Part shown: positions 43,403 through 53,314 of the stretch, one piece after another
How positions within the stretch are numbered: the first letter of the stretch is position 1
Layout of the letters: the number at the start of each line of letters is the position of its first letter
The notes under the pieces: model-generated
Seen by the model: only the letters and a program-made list of their open reading frames with translations
Databases searched by the model: none
Told to the model about the DNA's origin: nothing
Assembly: GCA_963726665.1 (NCBI GenBank)
Contig: CAVSDW010000016.1
Span: 1 to 64,000 of the forward strand
From: RPQJ01 sp963726665
GTDB taxonomy: Bacteria > Pseudomonadota > Gammaproteobacteria > Steroidobacterales > Steroidobacteraceae
Reading direction: 5' to 3'
Length of the DNA: 64,000 nt
Program-made: the position numbers and the translations under genes

Positions 43403-45283
43403 ATGAGCGAGCAAGGTCCCGCGTCCGAGCCGATGCGAGTTGCGCTCGTCGGCGTGCCGAACTGCGGCAAGACCGCGCTCTTCAACCGTCTCACGGGCAG
43501 CCGCCAGAAAGTCGCCAACTACGCCGGCGTCACGGTCGAGCGCAAGGAGGGTTCGTTCGTCGGCCCCTTGCTGCGGCGCCTGTACCGCGTCCTGGACCTG
43601 CCGGGCTCCTACAGTCTCACGCCAACGACGCTGGACGAGGCCATCACGCGCGACTTCCTGCTCGGCAGGCTCGCGGGCGAAGCCGCGCCGGAATTCGTCG
43701 TCTGCGTCGTGGACGCGACCAACCTGCGCCTCAACCTGCGGCTGGTCCTCGAGCTGCGCGACCTCGGTGTCCCGATGATCGTCGCGCTCAACATGAGCGA
43801 CCTCGCGAGCGACCGTGGCGTGCGGCTCGACCGCGAGATGCTCGAGCGCGAGCTCGGCGTGCCGGTCGTCGAGACGGTCGCAGTCGCCGCCAGCGGACAC
43901 GATCGGCTCGTCGCAGCCCTCGAGGCCGCCGTCCACCCGGGCGTCGCACCGCCGCGGGAATGGCGCGACCCGAGCTTCGAGCACATCCAGCAGACGCAGC
44001 GCGAAGTGCGTCGCATCCTCGCGGCCGTCGGATACACCGAGCCCGCCCGGACCGATGCGCTGCGGCGCCTCGACGCACTCGTCATGCACCCGCTGGCCGG
44101 GCCCGTGATCCTCGCCGTGCTGCTCTTCTTCGTGTTCCAGGCGGTCTTCAGCTGGGCCACCCTGCCGATGGAGCTGATCGGCTCGGGTGTCGCGTGGCTC
44201 AGCGCGCAGCTCACGGGCGCCCTGCCCGACGGCGCGCTCCGCAGCCTGCTCGTGGACGGCGTGATCGCCGGCGCCGGCAGCGTGCTGGTGTTCCTGCCGC
44301 AGATCCTGATCCTGTTCCTGTTCATCCTGGTGCTCGAGGACACGGGCTACCTGCCACGCGCGGCCTACCTGCTCGACCGCCTGATGGGCAGCGTCGGGCT
44401 CTCCGGACGGGCCTTCATACCGCTGCTCTCGAGCTTCGCATGCGCCGTGCCCGGCATCATGGCGACGCGCACCATCCCGAACGTGCGCGACCGCATCGCG
44501 ACCATCATGGTCGCGCCGCTCATGACCTGCTCGGCTCGCCTGCCCGTCTACGCACTCGTCATTGCCGCGTTCATCCCGAATCGCCCGGTCGGCCCGTTCA
44601 ATCTCCAGGGACTGGTGCTCTTCACCCTGTACGTGGTCGGCATCCTCGCGGCGATGGCCGTCGCCTGGGGGCTGAAGCGCACGGCGCTCCGATCCTCGTA
44701 TCACCCGCTGCTGCTCGAGCTTCCGGAGTACCACTGGCCGCACGTCCGCAGCCTCGCGATCGGGCTGTGGGAGCGCGCGAAGGTGTTCGTCGGGCGCGTG
44801 GGTACGATCATCCTCGCGCTCATGATCGTGCTGTGGTTCCTCAGCAGCTATCCGGCCGCCCCGGCCGGCGCACCCGGTCCCGCGATCCAGTACAGCTACG
44901 CAGGCTCCCTGGGCCGCGCACTCGAGCACGTGTTCGCCCCGATCGGCTTCAACTGGCAGATTTCGCTCGCGCTGGTGCCCGGGCTCGCGGCACGCGAGGT
45001 CGCGGTGGGCGCGCTCGGCACCGTGTACTCGCTCTCCGCCACCGGCGACGACGTCTCGGCGACGCTGGCGCCGATGATCGCCGGCACGTGGAGCCTGGCG
45101 ACCGCGCTGTCGCTCCTCGCCTGGTTCGTGTTCGCTCCGCAGTGCCTGTCAACGCTCGTGGTCGTGCGGCGCGAGACCAACTCGTGGCGCTATCCGCTGC
45201 TCATGACAACGTATCTTTTCGCGCTGGCATACATCGCTGCGTTCGTGACCTACCGCGTGGCGCTGGCGCTGGGCGGCGGCTGA
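43403..45283 (+). CDS. feoB: Ferrous iron transporter FeoB
   Basis: FeoB is the inner-membrane Fe(II) importer with an N-terminal G domain. The product is 626 residues, somewhat shorter than E. coli FeoB. G1 GVPNCGKTALFNRLTG is near residue 17, G3 DLPGSYS near 65 and G4 NMSD near 130. Two Gate domains and about ten membrane helices follow, with SFACAVPGIMATRTI in Gate 1. The operon is feoA-feoB-small membrane protein. No FeoC is present. Its expression is probably iron-controlled. Confidence 0.96.
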   Translation: MSEQGPASEPMRVALVGVPNCGKTALFNRLTGSRQKVANYAGVTVERKEGSFVGPLLRRLYRVLDLPGSYSLTPTTLDEAITRDFLLGRLAGEAAPEFVVCVVDATNLRLNLRLVLELRDLGVPMIVALNMSDLASDRGVRLDREMLERELGVPVVETVAVAASGHDRLVAALEAAVHPGVAPPREWRDPSFEHIQQTQREVRRILAAVGYTEPARTDALRRLDALVMHPLAGPVILAVLLFFVFQAVFSWATLPMELIGSGVAWLSAQLTGALPDGALRSLLVDGVIAGAGSVLVFLPQILILFLFILVLEDTGYLPRAAYLLDRLMGSVGLSGRAFIPLLSSFACAVPGIMATRTIPNVRDRIATIMVAPLMTCSARLPVYALVIAAFIPNRPVGPFNLQGLVLFTLYVVGILAAMAVAWGLKRTALRSSYHPLLLELPEYHWPHVRSLAIGLWERAKVFVGRVGTIILALMIVLWFLSSYPAAPAGAPGPAIQYSYAGSLGRALEHVFAPIGFNWQISLALVPGLAAREVAVGALGTVYSLSATGDDVSATLAPMIAGTWSLATALSLLAWFVFAPQCLSTLVVVRRETNSWRYPLLMTTYLFALAYIAAFVTYRVALALGGG

Positions 45284-45293
45284 GGGCACCCCG

Positions 45294-45545
45294 ATGCTCG
45301 AACAGGTCCTGGTGTGGATCATCGTCGCGATCGCCGCGGCCTACGCGGTGCGCGCGATCGCGCGCAGCTTCCGCAAGGGCAGCGATCACTGCAGCAACTG
45401 CGGCATCAGCGAACGGAAGGACGGCCCCGCGAACGCGGCTGACCCGGGCGCGCCGATTCAGGAATCGCGCGGCTCGCCGACGCTCGCCGGACGCCCGCTC
45501 ACGGAGCGCACCACGTACACGGGCCTGCGCTTCGACTCCATGTAG
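45294..45545 (+). CDS. FeoB-associated small Cys-containing membrane protein
   Basis: The 83-residue product has one N-terminal membrane helix (LVWIIVAIAAAYAVRAIA), a basic stop, and one Cys pair (CSNC). This resembles the small Cys-rich proteins often encoded after feoB. The C-terminal half runs 88 bases into the 3' end of the opposite-strand glycosyltransferase and looks random, so the functional part is probably the first 45-50 residues. It starts 10 bases after feoB. Confidence 0.6.
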   Translation: MLEQVLVWIIVAIAAAYAVRAIARSFRKGSDHCSNCGISERKDGPANAADPGAPIQESRGSPTLAGRPLTERTTYTGLRFDSM

Positions 45546-46456
45546 ATGCGGCCGACGTACTCGCCCAGGATGCCCAGGGACAGGAGCTGTATGCCGCCCA
45601 TGAAGACCACGGCCGCGAACAACGACGCGTAGCCCGGCATGTCCACGCCGTAGATCAGAGTGCGCAGCGCGATGTACCCACCGTAGACGATGGACACGAG
45701 CGCGAAGAGCGCGCCCGCAATCGTCGAGGCCCGGAGCGGCGCGGTCGAGAAGCTCGTGATGCCCTGCACCGCGAGGCCGAAGAGCCGCGGCCAGTTCCAC
45801 TTGGTCCGGCCCGACACGCGGGGCGGCCGCACGTATGACACGGTCGCAGCCGGGAAACCGCTCCACGCGAACAGGCCTTTCATGAAGCGCTGGCTCTCCG
45901 GCAACGACCTGACCACGTCCACGACCGAACGATCCATGAGGCGGAAGTCGCCGACGTTCGGCGGGACCGGCGTCGACGCCAGGTGGTTGTGCACGGAGTA
46001 GAAGGCCGACGCGCTCGTGCGCTTGAGCCAGCCGTCCGACCTCCGGTCGTCACGCACCGCCAGCACCACGGGCGCGCCCGCCATCCAGTGCGAGATCATG
46101 GCGGGCACGAGTTCCGGCGGATCCTGGAGGTCGGCGTCCATCGGGATCACCGCATCGCCGGTCGCGTGGTCGAGCCCGGCGGATAGCGCCGCTTCCTTGC
46201 CGAAGTTGCGCGAGAGATCCACGACCACGACCCGTCCGAACGGCGGCCGCGCAGCCTCGAGTTCGGCGAGCGTCGAGTCGCTGCTGCCGTCGTTCACGCA
46301 GACGAACTCGAACTCGACATCGCGGCTTGCCTCGCGCAGCGCCTCGCCGAGCCCGGCGAAGTACGTTGCGACGACGCCGGCTTCGTTATAGAAGGGCGTG
46401 ACGATGCTGACGCGACGCCGCGGATCGGGCGCGGTGGTATCGGTGGTGATGCTCAT
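45458..46456 (-). CDS. GtrB-like family 2 glycosyltransferase
   Basis: GtrB/DPM1-type enzymes transfer a sugar to polyprenyl phosphate on the cytoplasmic face. The 332-residue product has a GT-A domain (VSIVTPFYNE, VCVNDGSSDST, then the metal-binding DADLQD near residue 105) and two C-terminal membrane helices with GILGEYVGRIYMESKRRP at the end. It diverges from the GtrA-like gene with only 18 bases between starts. Such pairs decorate lipopolysaccharide or other surface sugars. Confidence 0.9.
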   Translation of the reverse strand: MSITTDTTAPDPRRRVSIVTPFYNEAGVVATYFAGLGEALREASRDVEFEFVCVNDGSSDSTLAELEAARPPFGRVVVVDLSRNFGKEAALSAGLDHATGDAVIPMDADLQDPPELVPAMISHWMAGAPVVLAVRDDRRSDGWLKRTSASAFYSVHNHLASTPVPPNVGDFRLMDRSVVDVVRSLPESQRFMKGLFAWSGFPAATVSYVRPPRVSGRTKWNWPRLFGLAVQGITSFSTAPLRASTIAGALFALVSIVYGGYIALRTLIYGVDMPGYASLFAAVVFMGGIQLLSLGILGEYVGRIYMESKRRPVYVVRSVSGRPASVGEPRDS

Positions 46457-46474
46457 GGCCGGATTGTCCTACAC

Positions 46475-46852
46475 GTGCACGCAACGCTCACGCAGTTCCT
46501 GAAGTTCGCCGCGGGCGGGGCCGTCGGCACCGCCCTGCACTACGCCGTGCTGGTCGCCTGGGTCGAGGTTGCCGGCGGTCCTGTCGTCCCGGGTACGCTC
46601 GCGGGATTCTGCGCGGGCGCGCTTGCGAACTACCTCATCGCCCGCCGCTACGTGTTCGTGAGCGACCGGCCGCACGGCTCCGCGGTGCCGAGATTCGCAC
46701 TCGTCGCCGCCGCGGGTGCCGCGATCAATACCGCGATCGTAGCCCTGCTCTACCGCACGGGCGCGTATTACCTCGCGGCCCAGGTCATTGCGACGGGCGT
46801 GGTGCTGGTCTTCAATTTCCTCGCGAACAGGCACTGGACCTTCTCCCGCTGA
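46475..46852 (+). CDS. GtrA-family membrane protein (putative lipid-sugar flippase)
   Basis: The 125-residue product has four membrane helices and the family end FNFLANRHWTF. The middle has ANYLIARRYVF. GtrA proteins are thought to flip undecaprenyl-linked sugars made by GtrB, which fits the divergent neighbour. The start is GTG at 46475. Confidence 0.88.
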   Translation: MHATLTQFLKFAAGGAVGTALHYAVLVAWVEVAGGPVVPGTLAGFCAGALANYLIARRYVFVSDRPHGSAVPRFALVAAAGAAINTAIVALLYRTGAYYLAAQVIATGVVLVFNFLANRHWTFSR

Positions 46853-46882
46853 GCCCTTCCGCCCGCCGGCCCGTGCCGGCCG

Positions 46883-49212
46883 TCAGGGCGAGGCTCCTGC
46901 CGGTTGCTCGAGGCTGATCACGGCGCAGACGTGCCCGCGCTGGAAGCGAACTCCACCGCCCAGGGCCCGGGCGAGGTTCCGGCCGTTGAGCCCGGGAAAC
47001 TTGCGCGCTTCCTGGTCGCCCACGACGACGTGCGTGACACCCAGTGAATCGAGGAACGCGCGGCTCCACGGCGCCGCTTCGCCTTCCTGCGCGGCCGTGT
47101 ACGCCTGCTGCATGTGGCGCTCGTATTCGCGGAAGCGATCCCAGGTCCACGGACCGGTGGGCGAATCCCCGATCATGCGCGGGGAGAACTGCCAGACGTG
47201 CCGGGTCCAGCCGCAGATGCCCGGCCTGCCGGAGAAGGCCGCGATGCGGCCCGCCCAGCCATAGTCCAGGGGGACGCCTGCCACGAACTCGCCGGTGCCG
47301 CAGAGCTCCGCAATCTCGACACGCCCGGGCATCTTCGAAAGTTCGGATGCGATGGCGAAATCGCAGGGGAAGTCGCGGGCGAAGGAGGCCGCCGCGTCGA
47401 ACCCCGGCGTGTCGGGCGTGCGCAGCCTGCGGTCCGCCACCGAGTAGGCGTGCACCGTCGCCCAGGTCGCGGCAACCACGACCGTCGCGACCGCGAGCGC
47501 GCGCACGTAGCGCCGGTCCTCGAACGCGACACGCAACGCCGGCCCGAAGGCGATCACGGCGAGGAACGGGACGAGGTAGTAGCCCTCCAGCCAGAACCGC
47601 ATCGCGAGGTTCCAGCGTTTCCAGTCGCCACCGCCACGGTGTGCGAAATCACCCACCACGAACTCCGGCAGGAGCCACGCCACGAAGGCCGCGGCGCCGA
47701 GGACCACGAGCGCGGTGCGATCCTCCCCATCGGGCGACCGGCGCGGCGCAAACGCCAGCGTGCAGCACGCGCAGGCCAGGGCGATCGCCACGCCACCGCG
47801 TACGGCCGCGACGACGGCGAGGAGTACCACCGCCGCCACTGCGATCCTGCGGTGCACCGGCCATGACCCGGCAGCCGACCCGGAACGAACGGCCACCAGG
47901 CCGGCCCCGAGTGCGGCGATGAAGAATGCGAGCGGCCCAGCCTGCGCCGAGAGGAAACCGCCGAGCGGGCTCGCGAGCCGCGTCTCCACCCAGTACCAGC
48001 TGATGGCGGGCGACTGGTGGTGCAACAGCGCCGGAAGGCACAGCGCGAGCGCCAGCGCGCCGGTTGCGCCGAGGTTTGCGAGCAGCAGTGCGAAGCTGCG
48101 GCCACTCCCTTTGCTTCATTCGCACGCCCGCAATGACAGCGCAGGCGCTGCCCAGCACTGCCAGGTCCAGCACCACGCTTCCGCTGTGCGACAGGTAGAC
48201 GGCCGAGGCCAGCGCGGCCGCGAGCACCACGCGCGCGCGGTCGAACCGCCGTGCCTGCAGCAGCAGCGCCATGGAACCGTAGAGCGCGACCTGCAGGAAG
48301 AACACGCGCTGGAATGCGTGGTGGTCGCCCTGCAGGAGGAGATAGAACGGATATTGCGAGTACGTGTACGGCACGACTTCGCGCTCGAGTGACCACCACG
48401 GCGCGGCCGGTCCGCCCGTGAGCGCGTCCAATCACCTTCCACACGGCCAGTCCGCTCGTGGACAGGAACACGCCGATGCCGAGCCCGAGGCTCACGGTCA
48501 GTGCGCTGCCACGCGCGAGGCGCGGGTCGCCCGACGCGAGCAGCGCCTGGGTCCAGGCCGAAAGCGCGAAGCTTCCGAGCAGGAGCAGGAAGACGTCCGA
48601 GAATACGAAGAGCACGCTGCCGGCCGACCCGTCCCCGGTCAGCACGCGCCAGCCCCATGCGGCAAGACCGGGGAGTGCGTGCAGCAGGACGTAGTAGTCG
48701 AGCGGCTGGCCGGCAAGCCACAGGTTTTCCGGGGGGTAACCGCGGCCGTGGACAAAGGCCTGCACCAGCGAGAAGTTGAAGAGCTTCTCCGATCCGACGT
48801 GGGCGTAATCGTTGTCCCAGTAGACGGATGGCCAGTCGGTGCGCAGCGCGAACATCGCGACGAAGACCAGTGCGTACACGGCCAGCAGCACGGCATCCGC
48901 ACGCAAGTCCCAGCCGATGCCTCCGAACGCGCCCGTTCCGGCGGCGGCGCCGTCCGCGCGGCGCGTCCGGGCGAACCACGCAGCTGCGGCGAGCCCCAGC
49001 AGCGTGACCGGCACCGCGATCGAGTACGACGGAAGCACGCGCGCGACCAGCGAGAAGACGAGGAGTGCCATCGGCGGCCCCGCGGTCACGCTGACCGCGA
49101 TCAGCGGAACGCGCCGTGCATCGCCGAAAGCGCGGCGACAGAGCGGGATGGCCGCGCAGGCGCTGGCGGCGACGATCAGGAGGTACAGGCTTATGGGCCC
49201 GACAACGTGCAT
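46883..49212 (-). CDS. Large polytopic membrane protein, DUF2298/glycosyltransferase-like (frameshifted)
   Basis: About 776 codons encode many membrane helices and, after about residue 110, the periplasmic motif YWDNDYAHVGSEKLFNFSLV then PPENLWLAGQPLDYYV. This resembles DUF2298 and other polyprenyl-sugar-using C-type transferases. A soluble tail ends the protein (SLGVTHVVVGDQEARKFPGL). Frameshifts are needed near 48430 and 48100. The acceptor is unknown. It lies beside the GtrA/GtrB pair, so a role in glycan modification is likely. Confidence 0.65.
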
Positions 49213-49266
49213 CGGATGGAGCTACGGTCCTGACGCCGTAAACGGCGGCCCGGCATCGGGAACGGT

Positions 49267-49293
49267 GCGCGCGGGAACTCCCTTCCCGCGCGC
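49267..49293 (-). terminator. Hairpin after the ImcH-like gene
   Basis: The perfect 11-bp stem GCGCGCGGGAA / TTCCCGCGCGC with a 5-base loop lies 23 bases after the ImcH-like stop and before the next gene. No long U tract follows. It is the likely end of the cytochrome transcript. Confidence 0.6.
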
Positions 49294-49315
49294 ATCCACG
49301 TTCAGTTCCTTCGGG

Positions 49316-50776
49316 TCAGGTGCCGGTCTCATCCGCCGGCGGCGTCTCCGCGGCACCCGGCGCGGGTGGCTCTTCGCCCGCCATCTGGTAGAGGATCGCA
49401 GGATCCGTCTCTTCCTCCGCCAGCAGCGAATGGCAGGTGTCGCACTTCTTGGAGATCTTCTCGCCGTCGCCCGTCGCGTGCTTCTTGTCGTGGCAGCGGA
49501 AGCAACCCGGCGACTGCTTGTGGCCGAGGTGGTTCGGGTAGGTGTCCCACGTGACCTTCATCTGCGGGAACACGTTCCAGCAGTAGACGTCGCCGAGCGC
49601 CTTGCCGGCCTGCGCGATCGCAGCCGCCTTCGACTTCGCGAGATCGGGGTAGTTCTTGGCGTAGAAGGCCGCGATGTCGGCGGCAATGCCTGCCCGCGCC
49701 GCATCCTGCGAAGGATAGGCGACCTGCACGGCCCGCAGGCCTTCGCGCTTGATGAACGGCAGCGTCTTGTCGATCGCACCCTGGTCCATGGAATTGTCGA
49801 TCTCGTTGGCCGGCTGCCGGTAGATGTGCGTCGGACGGTTGTGGCAGTCGACGCAATCCATCTGGCGCCACTCGGCGTCCTTGGGCGCGGCCTCGTTCTT
49901 GAACAGCTTGACCTTGCCGTCGGCACCGGTCATCTCGACGTCGTAGATCTTTTCCCGACTCTCGTCCGACAGGTACCTGACCTTGACGCCCGGGGCGACG
50001 TGCCAGTGGATGCCCGACGATCCGCGGCCGTGGGCGCCGCCGATCTTGAGCATCAGTACCGTGTGCAGTTCGGTGTTCTGCTCGTCGTCCGCGTAATGGA
50101 CGCGCACCCGCAGCTTGTCGCCGACGAACTTGGTCGGCCAGTGGCACTGCTCGCAGGTCTCGCGGGCCGGGCGCAGGTTGTGGACCGGCGTCGGGATCGG
50201 CGTCGGATAGAGATTGAATGCGACCGCGATCAGCTGCCAGCTTCCGGAGAGCTTCGACTTCACGAACCAGTCGGCTCCCGCCCCGATGTGGCAGTCGGCG
50301 CAGGCGACGCGCGAGTGCGGCGAGCGCTGGTGCGCGGTGTATTCCGGCTGCATCACCGTATGGCAGGCGGTACCGCAGAACTCTACGGACTCCATGTACT
50401 CGACGCCCTTGTAGGTGCCGACCGCGAGCACCACGACACCCACCAGCGCCATGACCCCGAAGGCCGCCAGAGCCTTGCGGGTGCGCGGCGCGTTGAAGTC
50501 GATCACCGGCAGGCGCGGCGCGGGCGTGCCGCTGGCCTCGGCCGCGTGCTCCTTCTTCTTCTGGCGCCACATGCCGACCGGGACCAGCACCAGTCCGGCC
50601 ACCACCACCGCCGGCAGCAGCAGGTAGGTAATGATGCCGAGGTAGGGCCCGCCCCTGAACCCGAGGTTCTGGATCAGGAACAGCGTGACGAAGAGCAGGA
50701 AGCCGACCAGCGCAATCGCCGTGCCGATCATGCTGAGCGCGCTGCGCGTGATTACCGAAAAATAGTTCCTGATCAT
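49316..50776 (-). CDS. ImcH-like NapC/NirT-family inner-membrane multiheme cytochrome
   Basis: NapC/NirT-type proteins oxidise quinol at the inner membrane and pass electrons to periplasmic cytochromes. The 486-residue product has three membrane helices (about 15-36, 48-68, 103-121) and then heme sites. The first is an unusual CGTACH (CX3CH, residues 134-139), followed by CADCH, CEQCH, CVDCH, CFRCH and CDTCH. The three-helix start and the FCGTxCHTVM motif match the ImcH type described for Geobacter high-potential extracellular respiration. A small cytochrome c gene lies about 140 bases upstream. The tail is Pro/Glu-rich. Confidence 0.85.
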   Translation of the reverse strand: MIRNYFSVITRSALSMIGTAIALVGFLLFVTLFLIQNLGFRGGPYLGIITYLLLPAVVVAGLVLVPVGMWRQKKKEHAAEASGTPAPRLPVIDFNAPRTRKALAAFGVMALVGVVVLAVGTYKGVEYMESVEFCGTACHTVMQPEYTAHQRSPHSRVACADCHIGAGADWFVKSKLSGSWQLIAVAFNLYPTPIPTPVHNLRPARETCEQCHWPTKFVGDKLRVRVHYADDEQNTELHTVLMLKIGGAHGRGSSGIHWHVAPGVKVRYLSDESREKIYDVEMTGADGKVKLFKNEAAPKDAEWRQMDCVDCHNRPTHIYRQPANEIDNSMDQGAIDKTLPFIKREGLRAVQVAYPSQDAARAGIAADIAAFYAKNYPDLAKSKAAAIAQAGKALGDVYCWNVFPQMKVTWDTYPNHLGHKQSPGCFRCHDKKHATGDGEKISKKCDTCHSLLAEEETDPAILYQMAGEEPPAPGAAETPPADETGT

Positions 50777-50915
50777 GCGTGGCCCCCGGGCCTTATATTG
50801 CGAGCGATACTTGTCGCGGGCGAAGCATAGCGCTTTGCCCCATCGTGACCAATCTCGCCGCGGCTCAACCGCGGCGAATACCTATGCGAGCGGGAACCGC
50901 TGCTGCGCCAGGCCC

Positions 50916-51224
50916 TTACTTGAGGGTCGAGTAGTACGCCGCAAGGTTGGCGATGTCGGTGGCGGAGAGCTTCTTCGCCTCCTTGGTCATCTTCGCGCTC
51001 TTGGTGCGCGTGCCGTTCTGGTATTCCTGGATCGCCTTGGTGAACTTGTCCACGGACAGGCCGGCGATGCCCGGGACCTCGTCGTCACCCTTGCCGTCGT
51101 CGCCGTGGCAGTCGACACAGGAATCCGCCGACAGTTTCTTGCCGGCTGCGGCGTCCGCAGAGTACGCGGGCGTCGCGAACATCGCGCAGGCGCACAGCAG
51201 CAGGGACAGGGACAGTCGGTTCAT
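50916..51224 (-). CDS. Small monoheme cytochrome c, paralog of 16428-16739
   Basis: The 102-residue product has a signal peptide (cleavage near AYS-AD) and one heme site, CVDCH. It shares GDDGKGDDE, GIAG, VDKFTKA, EYQNGTRTK and AKMTK with the cytochrome at 16428, so both arose by duplication. AGGAGA precedes the ATG. It sits between the NrfD-like subunit and the ImcH-like cytochrome and is probably the periplasmic electron carrier for both. The longer open frame upstream is the frameshifted NrfD gene. Confidence 0.92.
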   Translation of the reverse strand: MNRLSLSLLLCACAMFATPAYSADAAAGKKLSADSCVDCHGDDGKGDDEVPGIAGLSVDKFTKAIQEYQNGTRTKSAKMTKEAKKLSATDIANLAAYYSTLK

Positions 51225-51316
51225 CGCAATTCTCCTGGATTCGAGTGCCAGCGGGTCGACGAGGCGCGTCCGGCCTCCATTCTCGCCGAACCCGCCCGTC
51301 ATCGCCAGCGCGTCAG

Positions 51317-52538
51317 CTAGTGGGCGGGAAAGCCGTGCTCCTGCATCCAGCGCGTCGGCAACAGGTGGTGCAGCACGACCAGGATGATGAACGGCAGCGG
51401 CGAGCAGCACGAGCGCCGTCGTGAGGCTCTCCATTCCCGTCATCTCCATCTTGTAGGTCATCAGCCCACGCAGGCTCTTCGAGAACTCCTGGCCGCCGAT
51501 CACGACGTTCCAGCGCATGGCGAAGATCCCGACCTCCACCAGCAGCACGGAGACGAAGTACATCAGCGTGCGCATGCCCGCGCTGATGCGCTTGCTGCGG
51601 ACCAGCGAAAGGATGAGGAGCGGCAGCAGCATGCCCAGCGCCACCTGCACGACCACCAGGCTCGTGAAGAGCCGCTGCGACACCAGCTCGCCCAGGATCC
51701 TGATCGATTCCTCGCTCTGGTACACGCGGTGGATGTATTCCAGGCCCTCGAACGCGAAGTCGACGATCATCGCCACCAGCAGGAACAGCCCGACGGTGTC
51801 CAGGCAGCGCATGTCCATCTTTTCCCTGCGCAGCAGGTTCAGCACGATGTAGACGAACATCACCATGGCGATGCCCGACACGATTGCGGACAGCAGGAAC
51901 ACGATGGGCATCAGCACGCTGCCCCACCACGGGTTCGCCTTCACCGAGCCGAAGATGAAACCGACGTACCCGTGCAGCAGGAACGCGGAGGGGATGCCGA
52001 TGACCGTCACGAACTTGCTCGCCTTGTGGTCCCAGGCCACGGCCTCGGGGCTGATGTCGTTCGAGTAGAGCGAGAGCGCCCGGTACAGGGGCTTCATGAC
52101 GCCGGTCGCCGCCCGCGCCATCAGCACCAGCTGCTGGCGGTATTCCAGCCACACCTCGATCAGCAGGATGCCCATCAGGTACCAGAGGTAGACGAAGCCG
52201 AACATGGCCATCGCGGAGGTCGGCTGCGGCGTCATGAAGATCTCGTATGCGCGCTCCGGGTGCCCGAGGTGCAGCTGCAGCGGCAAGCCCGCGATCAGCA
52301 TGAACGACAGCGCGGTGAGCAGTGCCAGCCGGTAGATCGGCTGCACCTCGACGACGTTGAACACCTTCACCAGCGAGGCGAGGATGAACGCGCCGGCGAC
52401 GATCCCGGTGATGTACGGATAGACGACGATCAGGATCGACCAGTGCGTCTCCACCTCGTTCGGGTAGATGAAGCCGACCACCTGGCTGAACTGGTGGGCC
52501 AGCTGGTCCAGGAGCGCCTGGGGCACCGTGCCGCTCAT
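51317..52538 (-). CDS. NrfD/PsrC-like quinol-interacting membrane subunit (frameshift near end)
   Basis: The product has about 406 codons with nine or ten membrane helices. It is of the NrfD/polysulfide-reductase membrane-anchor type, which exchanges electrons with quinones. It starts MSGTVPQALLDQLAHQFSQV, and the ATG overlaps the stop of the FeS gene (ATGA). A single frameshift near 51395 changes the end: the natural continuation reads LPFIILVVLHHLLPTRWMQE and stops at 51317. It lies after the octaheme and FeS genes, giving the three-part layout cytochrome-FeS-NrfD like the Cbc4 complex of Geobacter. Confidence 0.85.
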
Positions 52539-53314
52539 CGAACTTCTCCGTCAAGGTTCGCGTAGAGCACCTTGGGTTCGGTGTTGAGGTCGGGCTTCAA
52601 CACGCTGATCACGTTCTCCCGCTGGAAGCTCACGAGGCGGTCGGCCTTGCCCTTCAGGTCGCCGAAGATCCGCGCCTCCGTCGGGCAGACCTCGACGCAC
52701 GCCGGCAGCAGGCCCCTGGTGATGCGGTGGTAGCAGAACGTGCACTTGTCGGCCGTCTTGGTGACCGGGTTCAGGTAACGGGCGCCGTACGGACAGGCCT
52801 GGATGCAGTACCGGCAGCCGATGCAGCGCTTTTCGTCGACCAGCACCACGCCGTCCTTGGTCTGGAACGTCGCGCCGACCGGGCAGACCTGCACGCAAGG
52901 CGGATGCGCACACTGGTTGCAGAGCTTCGGCACGAAGAACGTGCGCACCACGCTCGGGTCCACCGGCTGGTCCTGCTCGGCGAGGCGCTGCTCCGGCGTC
53001 TTGGTGCTGATGCACTCCACCTGCACTTCGCCATCGGCATGGATCGAGTAGCGCTCGATCCAGGTGCGGAAGAAGAACGGCTCCTCCGGCACGCCGTTCT
53101 CCGTCTTGCACGCCTCGACGCAGCGGTTGCAGCCGATGCACTTGTCGACGTCCACGCCCATGCCGTACCAGTGGTCCGTCGGGTCGTAGCCCGGCGAAGC
53201 CTTCGGGGCCGCGGTGGCGGGATCGTTCCCTGCCGCCTGTGCCGCGAGCGCGCCGCACACCCCGGCCGCCGGGAAGAAGAGGATCGCGTCCTTGAGGAAC
53301 TCGCGCTTGTTCAC
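52535..53314 (-). CDS. Four-cluster ferredoxin-like electron-transfer subunit
   Basis: This DmsB/NrfC-like protein has 259 residues. The Cys groups of four [4Fe-4S] clusters are visible: CIGCNRCVEAC, CNQCAHPPCVQVC, CIGCRYCIQAC and CTFC...CVEVC. The N-terminus NKREFLKD followed by a hydrophobic segment resembles a Tat signal with Lys-Arg in place of Arg-Arg, so it may act in the periplasm. The start is GTG with GGAGG upstream and overlaps the octaheme stop (GTGA). It links the NrfD-like membrane subunit to the octaheme cytochrome. Confidence 0.93.
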   Translation of the reverse strand: MNKREFLKDAILFFPAAGVCGALAAQAAGNDPATAAPKASPGYDPTDHWYGMGVDVDKCIGCNRCVEACKTENGVPEEPFFFRTWIERYSIHADGEVQVECISTKTPEQRLAEQDQPVDPSVVRTFFVPKLCNQCAHPPCVQVCPVGATFQTKDGVVLVDEKRCIGCRYCIQACPYGARYLNPVTKTADKCTFCYHRITRGLLPACVEVCPTEARIFGDLKGKADRLVSFQRENVISVLKPDLNTEPKVLYANLDGEVR

